From Heliopora coerulea (Eukaryota; Cnidaria; Anthozoa; Scleralcyonacea; Helioporidae), in assembly GCA_030142905.1 (NCBI GenBank), contig JASJOG010000157.1:642001-706000 (forward strand): 64,000 nucleotides of DNA, read 5' to 3'. Below the pieces are notes generated by a model. The model saw only the letters and a list, made by a program, of their open reading frames with translations, did no database searches and was not told the origin of the DNA. The stretch's first letter is position 1, and every line of letters starts with the position of its first letter. This document shows positions 45,545-58,100 of this stretch, one piece after another. Both the position numbers and the translations under genes were made by a program.

Positions 45545-48190
45545 TAAATCAAAATTCTTATAGATAACCAAATACCTTCATGCTGGTCAAATTGTTTTTA
45601 CGATTGCAACCATGTATGAGTGATATCGGGTTTCTTGCCCGGATGTCTTCTCTTTGTAGTTATATCCTGAATGAACGTCGATTATTTTAGATGTTACTTG
45701 ATGATACGGGCTCATGTACAATATGATCAAAAACCAGCGTTATATTAACGTTTTATCATGTGCAAGATGATGGACATTGCATGATTTCGTAAATATGTTT
45801 CATATTTTGTGCTATTTTGCCTATATTCACCAGCTAGTGAATTTTGTTGAAATAAAACAACGGACGTCGACCAAACTAATGGTTGGGATTTTCGTGTCGA
45901 GGTGGTATCGACGTCAAAATTTCAACTCCGATTTGATTAGGGTTATTGACCTGTTTTTCGACGTAGATTCAACTTCGGTGAACAAGGTCGAATCGAGATC
46001 TTAATTCTTGCCCTCTGGGTTCGTGACATGTGATAAATTGTGAGATCTGTACGAAATGGAAGGATAAACCCTGTGCGAAAACGGGTCACCTTCACTGAGG
46101 ACCAAGTCGTGAAGGGGCCTTAATCCATAACTTTGGCGTGAAACGTCACGGTGGTTACGCATGTTTGTTGATTAGAAAACTCGGACAAACACTGCAATAC
46201 AACGGCCTTTTAACTAACGATGGTTGCCAGTAAAGGGTACTCGTAGAGAACGTTACAAGGTGCCTGCGTTAGGTAATGAGAAATACAAATACAAATGAAT
46301 AATTTTCACTCTCATTTTGGGCATTAAGTTTAATAATCAGAAACTAGAGCGATGAACGTGAGCTTATCACCGATGTCATGATTGGTTTGTATGTTTATAC
46401 ATAAATCGCTGTTTAACAGGTAGCTGCATGTAAGTTACCATTTTATTGGGAAAAATACCTTTACCAAAGTACAAATTGCCGAGATTCTCCCCGTCGTCCA
46501 TGACGTGCAGAAAACATAAATCGTATCAAATGTCGTATGATTTAAACGTTAAGTCAGTGTAGACGAAAGTGACGTAAAATAATTCTTTTAAACCTGATGT
46601 TTGTTTTATTGAATTATAGCTGTGTTGATCGATTAAATCAATCATTTAGTTCGGACCTGTTACTAATCCAGCCGCAGCTATCGACCTTTTAATACTGGCT
46701 ACCGCTAACGTGCCTGAAGTAAGAAACTTGAACGCGGCCGTAACCACCGATTTTTATGAAGACCGGACTCACGTATCGTGCTTGTCAGCTTGATAAGGTA
46801 TCATATTTCCCTGAAATGCAGTTCCTCTTTGAACATGTTGCGCATAAGAGAGTTTTATTTACGCCTGTATGTCATTCTTGGTGAAGCATTAGGGGAGAGA
46901 AAATTTTATAAGACGTACGTTTTCACCGTTTGCCTTAGTTGTGAGACAATCCTGCTTTCCACCGTACCGTTGCCGGTAAAACGGAGATTACGTTAAGTCC
47001 GTTCGTAGCCACGCATTTAACCGGCCACGACAGCGGTGACATGAGCTAACTTATCGTTCTTGTGCCTCTTTAAAATTGTTAATCGGCGATAATATAAAGA
47101 ATACTTCATCTCCACTAGCATTTCTTATGAGCAAATGTGGACGCCAACAAGACCCTCAAAGCACCAATTGGTGACACCAATCCTTTTTTGCAAAGGAATC
47201 ATTTTGCAATGTTTGTCCGAGTTTTCCAATGAATTCATAGGTTGCACCACCCGTTGCATTTCACGCCAAAATGATGGATTGTTCAAATTCTAAAACGGGA
47301 GCTGTATACTAAAAATACAGAGCAAAATGTTAATGAAAAGGACTTTTTCCTATAAAAGTGCTAGAAATGAAGTTTCGGAGGCCCAAATAATTTAAATTTT
47401 GATAGAATGAAAATCTTGGAGCTTCCTTAAATTCTGTTTTATTAATTAAGTTAGATTGTTCCTTTCAAAAGATCTCTTCACGGAACTGCTCGATTGCTAC
47501 AGACTATACTGGAGAAATGATGATAATGGCAAAATTAAGCAATCGTATATAAATGTTGGGAAATCGTGGTCTGTCTGGCCGGAAGCAAGAGATATTAATA
47601 TTATTTGAAAAATGGGTTTCTATCGCTCATATTTCTGTTGTATTTGACGTTGGGATCACCGAAACATCTCTAGTCCGGGAAAGTAGATGGCATGGAAAAA
47701 CCGAAATCAAAAATTTAACAGAAGGTCCGAGCTAGCCGGCTAAATTACTTTACACTGCATGCCTTTTGTTTCCTGAAGATCGTGTTCTTCGTTCCTTGCT
47801 TGCTTTTTTGTCTTGCTCTATGTTCACCTCGAGTAAACACTCGACTCTTTACTCTAGATTTTTTTAAAGAAATACAATGTTAATATTCAGTAGATCTAAT
47901 TTTCATGTGATTACGATTGCATAAAAGTCGTAATCTTATGCCGTACGTAGAATTTTTGAGCTAAGGAAATTTAGTCTAATTTGAGAGGGAAAAAATTTCT
48001 CATACTTAATGTATAGTAAATTAAGAAAAGTTTCAAATTGTTCCTTGGTTAAATTTGTCGTTTCCGTAAAAATATTAGAAATAGCCGAGGTTTTCTTTGA
48101 AACATGAAAGTACTTTTCCAATTTTTCGGTGTTGACCCTAATCTGGGACAACTGGTGGCTTTAGGTTCTAATTTTAAATTTTTTAACCTT
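45545..48190. other. No recognisable gene; probably intronic
   Basis: Several frames of 60-75 residues are present but none shows a conserved motif or framed splice sites. The stretch ends at the acceptor of the GTPase exon at 48195. Confidence 0.35.
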
Positions 48191-48194
48191 TCAG

Positions 48195-48481
48195 TTATGG
48201 CGATGGTGTAATCTTCGTTTATGATATCACTAATGAAAAGTCATTCCTTGACATCTGTCGGTCTATTCAGCAACATCTACGTGTACGTCCTGGTGCAAAG
48301 ATACTCGTTATTGGGAACAAATCCGACTTAGAGGATCAACGAAAAGTAAATGTTAATGAGGTGAAGACGTTTGCCCAGAAAAATAATGTCCGACACTTTG
48401 AGTGTTCTGGGAAAGAAGGTATCAATGTTAAACTGGCCTTCAATCAACTTGCGGAAGATGTTTTAAAAACCAGGGACAAAG
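48195..48481 (+). CDS. Small Ras/Rab-like GTPase, exon with G4 and G5 motifs
   Basis: The exon is bounded by the acceptor ACCTTTCAG and the donor AAAG|GTGAGT. Read in phase 2 it gives YGDGVIFVYDITNEKSFLDI, then KILVIGNKSDLEDQRKV (G4, NKSD) and VRHFECSGKEGINVKLAF (G5, equivalent to the SAK box). It ends AEDVLKTRDK in phase 1. Beta4, helix 3 and the G4/G5 loops are in the order and spacing of Rab/Ras proteins. It matches the exons at 5436 and 22661 in strand and phase. Residues for the rest of switch II and the C-terminal tail are missing from the parts seen; a weak terminal exon candidate (acceptor at 49455, stop at 49472) lacks a prenylation cysteine motif. Confidence 0.85.
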
Positions 48482-48484
48482 GTG

Positions 48485-49655
48485 AGTATTTTGATAGTAA
48501 TGTAACAGCATGAAAGTTTGTTGATGAAGTCTGGTAAACGCCAGTGAAGCGAGCACAAGCATGAGAGGCAAACAGCCAATTACAGAATTTAAGCCGGTAT
48601 TCCTCGAGGGCGACACAGGGCTAAGCCCAAGCATACAAAATAAGTGCAAGTATATGCGTGAAATAAGCATGCTTCTATCTGCAGTTGTTACACCCCTGGT
48701 TGACACGTTACATTTTAATAGTGCTTGCCCTCACATCGCTCGTGTGAACCAGGTTTTAAGAAGTGTAGTCCAGTGCGCACTTTTTCGGGGGGTAGTCTTA
48801 TGACTTTTGTGTGTCTTTGGAAATAAATACACTGGTAGATTCACAAAGCCGCAATCCTTTTTTGACAATTTACCAGGTCTGGTTATTAAGTCGCGAAGAT
48901 TCTCCTGAAAATATTTACTGCTTCATAAAGTATGCTCAAATGAAAATTGCGATTCTTTTTGAGAAATTACGTTTTGTCTGTTTCATGATAACTTATTATT
49001 TAATTGCACTTCTTACGAAATCGCTAAACAAATAGATTAACGTGTGCCAAAAAAATAAACCGCTGTCTTGCAATTTAAATATCGCAGGTGAGAGCTGACA
49101 CGAATAACTCGCAAAGTACCGAATTCGATGATCATGTTGCCCTTTTTGTATAAAAAATAATTTACGAAGGAGGAAAGGCACTGCATGTGCATGTAACCAA
49201 AAAAACGATCTGGTTAGTCGTTGATTTGTGCAATGAAACTAAGATCACCAGGACGTAGTAGTGTTGCGTGCCGACCAAGTAGCGATCACACTCTTGCTAA
49301 CGGGTCAAAGTCTGTCTTTATTTCCCTCAATCGCTTCTTTTTTTATGCTATTTTACCACGTTCGTTTTACATATTTTCATTTCCTACTTACTGACAAAAT
49401 AAAGTACTTAATATCATTATTTTTACAACTGAACCAAAATATATTGTCTGTCCAGGAAGGAACAAAGAGTGACAATCTGCGTAATTTCAATAAAGAAATT
49501 AAAATACCTCACACTCAATAACTAAAACATTAACTCCTAAGATACGAAACTGATAACATGGGTAAGTCATGAAACTAATAGCATGCAATATGCGTGTTAA
49601 TACCTGTTTCACCCTTTCCCACATTAGGCTTTCGTCGCGAAAACTTTTTTTACTT
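48485..49655. other. Intergenic or intronic; GC-richer patch at 48535-48790
   Basis: The patch between 48535 and 48790 is open on both strands for 80-88 residues and is less AT-rich than its surroundings, but it shows no recognisable domain. An acceptor-like TTGTCTGTCCAG at 49444-49455 could end the GTPase intron. Confidence 0.3.
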
Positions 49656-49905
49656 CAATTAACTTAATGGTGGTTGTATGAGTAGAGTTCTGGTGAACGT
49701 ATAACTTGCCGAAGATGCGCAGGCCGGGATCGTTCGCCACTAGGCCTGTTTGGGAGTGGTGATGTATCTGGACTTTGTGGCAAACTGTGGACTACGGTGA
49801 AATGTCCTGATTCATGCCCAAGAAGCTCTGTCCGTCTACGATCAGGGGGTCGTGACACAATTTAAGATTGTCGTGGTAAACGACCATGTTTTTGCTTGCT
49901 GGTTG

Positions 49906-50791
49906 TCAGACTTGATCGTGTATGCCTAACGTGCTGACTACGTGATAGGGGTCATTTTTTCTGACCATCGTGGGATGTTTCACCCAAAATACTTGTCCTG
50001 CGTCATACGGTTTCCATTTCGGATTTTCAGGGTGTCGGTGCACATCTGCTCTAACCTGTTCTAGTCGACTCTTCACTATTTGCCTGGCATCGCAAAGAAC
50101 AGATCGTAATGTCTCTGCATACTCGGTCTGGGAACTAGGGTTCCGAAGTTCTACTCCTAATTCTAATTCTACAGGCATGCGGGGTATTTTGCCAAACACC
50201 AATTCGTAAGGACTAAGGCCGATGAAGTTGTTTTTTCTAGTGTTCCATGCATATATTATAAGGTCCAACCACACCTCCCAATCATGTTCCCTTTGGGAAA
50301 CATAAGTTTCAAGCATGTCTTTTAGTGTGCGATTTTACCGTTCCACCTGACCGTCGCCACATAGGTGGTAAACAGTGGTGGATGTCTTTGTTACATGCAT
50401 GATATTGCAAATCTCGTGCATAAGATTGCTTTCGAAGTGTGCACTTGAGCCGAATTAAGGACGACAGGAGGTCCGAAGCGTGAAAAGATCTTGCGCACCA
50501 AGATTTCCTCTTCTGTACAGGGTTTTTGATCCTTAGTTGGAAACGCTTCATACCACTAGGTGAAGTGGTTCATAACAACAACTGGGCATTATATTACACA
50601 GGCTCCATGCAACATAATGCCCAGAATGTAAAGGGTTGTCTTACGTCAATAGTTTTCATTGCGTTGATGGCAAGCGAAACATTGCCCAACATGATCTTTA
50701 ACTGATTGCCGAATACGTGGCCAATAAAATCTCTTTCTGGTTCTTTCCTCTGTTGGTGTGACACGGAGATGTCCGCATGAGAGACTGTCAT
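49906..50791 (-). pseudogene. int: Ty3/gypsy integrase, broken
   Basis: The zinc-binding N-terminal region can be traced around 50780-50600, and the catalytic core around 50550-50320, both split by frameshifts. The last piece is a clear C-terminal half: MLETYVSQREHDWEVWLDLI, then YAWNTRKNNFIGLSPYELVF, GKIPRMPVELELG and, near its end, DAGQVFWVKHP (the GPF/Y-type beta barrel). This is the standard order for gypsy integrases, which insert the cDNA into the host chromosome. No uninterrupted catalytic core remains. Confidence 0.75.
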
Positions 50792-51627
50792 GCATACCCT
50801 TGAGTATGTCAGGTATGGTAGGTTATGGGATTAAGACAGCGTAATCTGGATGTGCGGATTGAATGTTACGAGAATGCTCGAGTAAATTCCCACGCGTATA
50901 CAATCGCTCAAAATGAATCAGCACTGAATCATGCTTCCAATAATCGAAATTTGGTCTTTCCCTTTTATTAATATTACACCCGATTACTTCCTGACGAGTT
51001 TGTCTGATCGTTGCGCCTCTTGTAAATTGATGGTCGGACTTACTGAAAATGCATTAGTTTTGGCGGCAACAAATGGAATACGGTTTGAAGATTTCAACAA
51101 TATATTACCGGAACTAGGTGATAAATCTGTCCTGCCTTGCAGCCCTTGATGTTTCCACTGCCCAAGGAAATTTGATAGAACTGATTTCATAGTTTTAAGC
51201 ACAAAAGTGAAAAACATAGTAATGTGAGAACACGCTAATTGCCAAACACAAGGGGCGCATGATTCCTGTCGACCTAATGATGTAGCAGTCGACGCTTCTA
51301 CGGATCATTTGGTTCCTTGTTGGATATTTGTGTCTATAAGCCGTGATAACGCGTCCGCATAATGGTGAATTTTCCCAGCCCTGTGGCGTATTGAAAAGCC
51401 TACTACCTGTAAGTCCATCAGTCACCGTACCACTCGCCCCTTGTGTTCCATTTTATTTAACTAACAAAGAGTAGTGTGATCAGTGACGATGTTGAATTTA
51501 TGGGCTATGAGTCGGAAATATTGCGTTTTAGTAATGAATCGCAAATGCCTCCTTTTCAGTCGTAGCATAGTTAACTTCACGGGGTGTTTGGGATTGGGAG
51601 GCATAAACTGCCGCTCTTTCGACATCC

Positions 51628-52076
51628 TTAAACCCCGGCCAAATGAATTCAACATTCTTGACTTCGACTTTGTTGGATGGTGCTGGACTGCGTGGCGAAA
51701 CGAATGCGATATGTTGTGCAGTGCACGCTCGAGTTCTGAAGATTAAGGATCTGGGATGGATAATGATCCCGAATTTTAGGCCAATCTACCCGTTACCCTT
51801 GCTTGAAAAAAGAGGAGTAAGGACTTGCTGAGCGTGCACGAGTGCAACAATGTTAAAGTGCGCGGCCAGACGAGTGCAACTTTGTTGTTCACACACGAGA
51901 ACAAAAGAAATGTTGAACGATGTTGCATCAAATGTTTGATGAAAATCAAGCTTCGTTCAACATTATACCACATAATGCAACGTGATGCAGTATGGTAGCT
52001 AAGCGAGAAAATGTTGCACTCATCAATGTTGAACGATGTTGAATCGCGATGTTACATTCGTTTGGCCAGGGCTTTA
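51628..52076. mobile_element. 443-bp MITE with TTA target duplication, inside the gypsy RNase H
   Basis: The element is 51631-52073. Its ends AACCCCGGCCAAATGAATTC and (complement of the right end) AGCCCTGGCCAAACGAATGT are imperfect inverted repeats. TTA flanks both sides (51628-51630, 52074-52076), the 3-bp duplication typical of PIF/Harbinger. Removing it rejoins the two RNase H pieces. The interior is rich in short repeats around GTTGAACGATGTTG and codes for nothing evident. Confidence 0.75.
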
Positions 52077-52498
52077 TCGTCGAGTTGCGGCAGCACAGCG
52101 CCAAAGCCGACATCTGAGGCATCCCTGTATTGAACAAAGTCACGATCGAATTTCGGGTATTGAAGAATTGGCGCCGAGCAGAGCTGGCTTTTCAGCGTTC
52201 TGATTGGATTTTCCCAGTCTTTCGACCAATTAAACGTTGTTTTGGATTCGAGCTTTGTTTTTAATGTGGTCAAGGGTGCTGCAGTGGTTGCAAACTTTTA
52301 CGGAATGAATCGCCTATAGTAACCAGCAAGGCCTAGGAAATTCTTAGACATGTTGGGGTAGTGATTTTCTTAACTGCCTCAACTTTAACTGGATTAGGGC
52401 GAATGCCCCCGTGCAAAACTACATGGCCAAGGAATAAAACATCCGTTGTGGCTAAACGGCACCACTCTAACTTAACACGCAGGTTGTGAGTAGTATAG

Positions 52499-52619
52499 AA
52501 CATGGCGGTACCAGCGCACTTTTTTGACCTACTTTCGCATACCTGTTGTGAAGGTTTTAAAATTTTCCTATCAGGTTTTCATCAACTTATGGAATTATTT
52601 GCGCTGGTACCCCCATGTT
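52499..52619. mobile_element. 121-bp MITE with 20-bp inverted ends
   Basis: AACATGGCGGTACCAGCGCA on the left and TGCGCTGGTACCCCCATGTT on the right match at 19 of 20 paired positions. The inside is non-coding. It sits between the gypsy fragment and Crypton copy 2. Confidence 0.75.
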
Positions 52620-52779
52620 TGGTTTCTATTAATTTCAAAATATTTTACTGTCTAACAACACGAGTGCAGGTTCTCAATTAAGTAATTCTTAGTAAGACAA
52701 GAAGCCTTGCGACATTTGTATGGAGGCCGCCACAGCTGTGGCGTGACGTCACATCCTTTCAGATAAATAATCCCCTCGC

Positions 52780-54400
52780 CCACCTCACGAAGCGCGGTGC
52801 GAGGGTACTAATCTTGACGTGCTTGGAGTCCTGTTACACGCGTGGTGACTAGGGAAAAATTTTCACTTTGTGTATGTATCTTTCTATATATATATATATA
52901 TATATATCCACGGGTTCCGGTCACTCAAAATTGTCGTGTGCCAGCTCGGGGACTGGTATGTTGTTGAACAAACCGTACATTAAGTACCGAATTGAATCAA
53001 ATCGATTTGGTCTCGTTATTTTTCCCCTTGTATGGATCTCTCGCAAGTTGTTTACACTATTTGAACACTGAAGCCAGTAAATGATTTAAGAACGGCAAAG
53101 GAAATCGCTTTCTTGGTGCCTGCGGCTGGTTTCGTCACCTCAGTAACTGGACAATTTATGACTTGACAGAGCAGTTCTCAAAGTTAGCTCCTTGGAATAT
53201 GCATTTGCCAACTGTTCACTTTTTTGCAGCAACGCTTTGTCTTGGTTCTTTCTGATTTATATGAACAAAAGACGTAAGGGAACTCGCTTGCTGTCAGGAC
53301 ATTTGCTAAGCGACTAACTGTATTAAAATGACATTCTTTGCTGAAGTTGAATAGATGTCGTTTAGTACAAATCTTGGGACTTTTCACGTTGTGGTAACCA
53401 CTTACCTGAGCTGAACAATCGCAGGTAAGTCTGAATCGAGTAGCTTTGAAGTACAAGTTTTGCGAACGGGATTGTTTTGAGCAGCTTTCAAAAGTAGCTT
53501 CGCGACTTTCCATCCCTTAAGGAGACTTCTTGTACGAAATATTACCGCCTGGATTTTGCTGGTGTTTATTGGTAAAGTAGAGTGAAGATTCTGGTTCATT
53601 CATCTCTGTACGACGATTATTTTTGAACATTTTACAGTATTTAAGCGGACAGCGTTCATGGTCAATTGTTTGAGAAGTGGGATAGAACACTCGTCATCCA
53701 GAAGAGTTGTCAAGGCCATGACAGTCTTTGGATGCTTTCTCCGCTTTCCACACAAAGATTTCATTGCCTCAACCAGGATTTTTTTTGCTATGAAATGTCT
53801 CCGCATTGAAGACGTTAGGATGTATTTTTGGCGCGAAACAAAAATGCAAGGTAAACAACCACCATGTAACTCGCTGCAAAGCTACTTGTTTTTGGTCACC
53901 AAATTATTCTTCGGCAAAACAGTTGTCCGCTTCAGTCTTTCTCACTTCAAGAGTGATTTGTCCATGATGACCTTTACCGTATTCGATCGGTGATGCTTTC
54001 ATCAGGATTTTAAAACCTCTCAAGAAAGTTTAAAGTCGTCTGTGTGTAAATTTACCGTTGAACTCTTTGTGTTGAGGTGTCACTGAATGCTTAGTTGAAA
54101 ATACGCAAGAGTTGCAGGATTATACGCCATTTTTCATTTTTATTGATATTTTGCCTTGGAAAAAGTACGTTTTTTACTTTCCTCTTCTCGTTCTTCTTTC
54201 GACAAAACTTGGACGAGGTTTGCTTGTCGTATTTTGTTTTATGTTTTGTATTTTCCAATTTTTGGTCAGCAATAAAACTCCAGAATTCATTCATGTTTTC
54301 TTTGTTTACTTCGTCGATTTCGTAATTTGTTTCATCTTCGTTGCCAAAGTCTTGTACTTCCGGATAAATACTGAGCATAAACCCTTATCATAGCAGATCT
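52780..54400 (-). mobile_element. Crypton-type element, copy 2
   Basis: The copy is the inverted partner of 26.5-28.2 kb. It lacks the MITE block of copy 1 but keeps a longer N-terminal coding region at 54378-54091. Similar 75-bp sequences lie on both sides (52690-52775 and 55010-55105: ...CTTAGTAAGACA..., TATGGAG, GTGACGTCA), direct repeats that may be element ends or a target-linked duplication. Confidence 0.7.
53184..54378 (-). pseudogene. Crypton/DUF3504 tyrosine recombinase, broken (copy 2)
   Basis: The N-terminal piece (54378-54091, 95 residues) has an acidic start and FWSFIADQKLENTKHKTKYD, matching the N-terminal SAM-like core-binding region of DUF3504 recombinases (NTKKKTxxDxxxF). 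After frameshifts the C-terminal piece (53600-53400, then 53513-53184) gives LLKAAQNNPVRKTCTSKLLD and QVSGYHNVKSPKI. As in copy 1, residues between AAQ and the VRKT box are deleted and the catalytic His in SGHKN is Tyr, so both copies descend from one already deleted ancestor. It is inactive. Confidence 0.7.
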
Positions 54401-54404
54401 TAAA

Positions 54405-55105
54405 GACATTTGTAACCAACTTTGAGATAACGTATAATTTATCAATTTTTTAAGTCAAAAAATGTCAGAAAAATATTTAATCTTGAGCTGTCCGTAATGC
54501 CGGTATCCGTTTGATAACCTGTGAGAATGCTCCAGTTTTAAGACGGAAAGTCTGGTCATCTAATAAAACAATCTTTCTTTAAGGCAAAATGAGTGACAAG
54601 TCTAATTGGAAAACGACATGAATTACCATAAACCCACAAATAATTCAGGGTATTGATCCTATCATTCGTTGTTTAATAATTTAATTGTAAGGATGGATAT
54701 CTTACCATTTGTTAAGCCGTTGAACGTTATTCTCACCGAGCTTTTTGTTTTAATAAAGCAGAATTGAAATTTTAAACATAAATATGACTATAAGGAGTTT
54801 AAATATAAAATAATTTCCAGTTTGGATTGTTGTTTATTTGCGGTCAAATTCTGTGTGGATTTTTTTTTTATTGCATGTCCTCTTCCAGTTATAGTCAGGA
54901 GGATTTATCTTTTTGAGAATTTTGAAAAATTATTGTTATTTGGAATCTCGAGAGATATATTGGAAGGGTAGGCGAGGGGTTGTTGCGTGCACGTATTTCT
55001 AGTTCTTAGTAAGACAGGAAGACATAATTCTTGGTAAGACACATGAAGTGGACTGTGCTTGCTACACTAGTATGGAGACCGACATAGCTGTGCCGTGACG
55101 TCAAA
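54405..55105. other. Spacer between Crypton copy 2 and the Polinton
   Basis: AT-rich without ORFs. It contains the second of the direct repeats that flank Crypton copy 2 (about 55010-55105). No Polinton terminal inverted repeat was seen, so the Polinton's left end appears truncated. Confidence 0.4.
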
Positions 55106-55110
55106 TTTTT

Positions 55111-58100
55111 TCAGATTTTATAGTGACCATAAGCATAACTATCAATTCCATTGTCGTGCAGGTAACGTTTATCATCGAAGCAGCTAAGAGAGATCTTGTT
55201 TATCTCACAACTACATAATTGATAATCTTGACTTCTGAACGTTTTCATTGTGTTATGTATTTGTTTACTATTTAATAGCACATCTTTATAGTTATCATGT
55301 TTGATCTCTTTCTTTATTTCACTCTTTTTGATTCCTTTTGCTGTTTTTTCACACACATCATTGTCCTTTATATATGAGTACATTTTACTTCTCAAACCTA
55401 TAAACTCGTTTATTGGGATCCATGATGCTTCGTCTTTGAACTTTCCAATTACTTTTTTATTTGTTTGATTATAATAAGGAGAGCTTTCTGGATAATCACT
55501 ATTATCAAATTTGTCTTTACCAATCCAGAAGTCTTCGTATACATTTTCTGCTTTTATTTCATATGTTAATGAACCTGTGTCTGTGAATAATAGTTTTGCT
55601 TTGCTACCATGCTTTTGTTTAATATAATTATAATGAAAATCATACATTAATGACTTACTTATGTCTAAGATACACATACCTACATACGCCGGCCTATTTA
55701 GAGTTAAAGTTTCTTTAATCTTATGAACAGCTACCAGTTTTTCATTAAATATTTTACTAGTTACAAAGGTTGGTTTCGATGTTAATTTCATCAGTTTTTT
55801 TCTCATCTGTTGCAAGTCTGAAATCTACTCTTTTTCGATAGTTTTCCATAGTTTTACCAAACACGGAGTTATTCATTAGTTTGAAGAAGTCTTTTTCAAA
55901 TGAGTTTTTAGCTTTGGTTCTTTTCTGAGTATTGAAGTCTCTGTATTGCTTTAACGAAGGAGACTGATGGAATTCTAATACTCTATGTACTTTTGTTACT
56001 TTAATCCTAGATCAGTGTATAGCTGTAAGTTTCTATAATGAATGACATACTTTTCTTTGTTATTGAGAGTTGGAACTAATTTACGTACTTGACCGATGCT
56101 GGTATTACATTTTTCTATTACTGATTCACAATATGGTGATAACATTTCTTTCGTTACTTTTATCTTTTCTGGTGCTAATGGGTAGTCATTATGAAGATCA
56201 TGTAGTTGTTGTGGGTATTCCACATCAACTTCTAATATTACACCTTTTTTACTGTCCTCTTTGTATTTGGCTAAGTCTGTATTTTTGATTTCTTTTTCTG
56301 TGAGTCATCTGAAACCACCAGTAGGTAAATATTGAGACATAGCCCATCCATAAAGGTTATTAGCGTCTAAATACATGATATACTTTGAGGGTGCCTTATC
56401 ATCGTAATTTTTCGTGTATTTATTATTTGCCTCACCATGACGATTTGCTATATAAGAAACTCCTCCACGCATATCCTTTTCGATGAACTGAAACATATCT
56501 ATATCAGTCATTAGCTCTAGTTTAATATTAGTCATTTTTAACATTGCATCCCAAGATAATTCAGGACTTGTAAAATAATTACATGGGTCTAGTTTATAAT
56601 ATTGCAAGTCTTTCTAAAGTTTTCAAACACATCAGCTAATAATAGAATGTCAGACTTTAGGTATAAGTCATGGTATTCTCCCATGTTGTTTAATTTGAGT
56701 GTATTCCATACTTTATTTGCATGCGTATATTGCTTATCAGATATATGTTCATCATTTAATATGCTGTAGAAATCATCTTTATTTGGTAATTTGTTTTCAC
56801 TGAACCTATTGAATGAATCCATGTAATCATAAGGATAGACAACTTTTTGTTTCATAAGATGTAGTTTTTCATCATTTTTAATTTCTTCAGAAGTGTATTT
56901 GAAAGCGTCATCTGGTAGATTGCTTACTAATTTATCTAGACTTGAACTCATGAATTGAAAACTATCGATAAAGACTAAATGTTTCCCAAGCATGAAAGCC
57001 ATGTATTTTTCCATATCATTTGGGATGACATTGATATCCATCTGTTTCTCTTCACCTTTTTTATTCTTATATGTATGCTTATTAGCTATTTCACCAATCG
57101 TCTGCATTATAAAGTGACTATCATATCCTCTCAAATTGTGGAAAATAACAGGTATTTTATCAGTCAACCTATGATTAATATTACAGTCTTGATGGGCTGA
57201 TCCTCTGTATTTTCCAGTTATATGGCAATGATCTGTTACACGAATATCTTTTTCAGAGTATTTTTTATTACAAATATGGCATTTATCAGCGTTCTTGAAA
57301 TTTTTCTCATCATCTTTTGTTAATATCATATCTTTATTGAAATGTTTGTTTTTCATTTTTTTTGCACCATTCAACTTCTAACATTTTTTCCATGAACTTA
57401 TAAACAGCGTTTTCTCCTCTGTATATCTGAAGTGGTTTACTATATTTATCATTATACTGACAGATGACTTTATAGCCATATCCACAGTCTTCAGGAATTT
57501 GATATTGTTCTGTGTATGATTTATCATTATTTGGTCGACACCCATGTGTTTTTTCTGTTATGGCTTCAAAATCAGCATAGATTACAAATGGGACTGCTAG
57601 TTGTTTGTGGTAATTTTTAAAATATACCATTTCATTAGCCTTTGGCATTTTTATAGCTTGCACACCATTTATTGTTATACAGTTTTCTTTATGATTATTG
57701 ATGTCTTTTTGAGATCTGAAACACTGCAAACAATACATACAAAAACGCTTTCTATGTTCGTGTTTTGTTTGGTTGTACATAAATTTATTGAAGTCTTTGA
57801 TGAGGACGTAATGTTGTTCTTTTCCATTTGTAATTAACAGTAGATTTAACATATCAAATTTCTCCTTTTGATACGTAAAAACATTGATATTTATATTGTT
57901 CATTTTCTCTATTTTTTGGTAATCTTTTTGTGCTACCGGAAAGCTGACATTAGTGTAATTTAAATTTTCGATGTACTCTTTGTCACATTTTTTAATCCTC
58001 TAAGGGTCTTTTTCTTGTGCGTTCAAACACCTAATATGACACCATCTAAAGCATTCATTATCATTATTCTTAAGGTTAATCAATCCTTTAGCGGGGTTTC

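Larger units (their letters stand above)
49661..52495 (-). mobile_element. Degraded Ty3/gypsy pol: RT thumb, RNase H, integrase (MITE nested)
   Basis: Read on the minus strand: RT thumb near 52490-52310 (FLGHVVLHGGIRPNPVKVEA), RNase H entry at 52273-52052 (SAPILQYPKFDRDFV, DASDVGFGAVLPQLDDK), then after a 443-bp MITE the RNase H continues (51625-51470: VERAAVYASQSQTPREVNYA, then TTEKEAFAI). Integrase follows in pieces (50791-50594, 50551-50309) with its C-terminal half best preserved at 50316-49906. A tail to about 49664 follows. It complements the gag-pro-RT piece at 0.5-2.6 kb. Confidence 0.8.

Noticed and set aside
48440..48803. Coding exon in the GC-richer patch downstream of the GTPase exon
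   Set aside because: Open on both strands with no recognisable domain and no framed acceptor after the donor at 48482.
49456..49472. Terminal exon of the GTPase
   Set aside because: It gives a six-residue end without a prenylation motif; acceptor-like sites are frequent in such AT-rich DNA.
56979..57837. Plus-strand frames of 73-78 residues in the Polinton polymerase
   Set aside because: Hydrophobic shadow translations of AT-rich minus-strand coding DNA.
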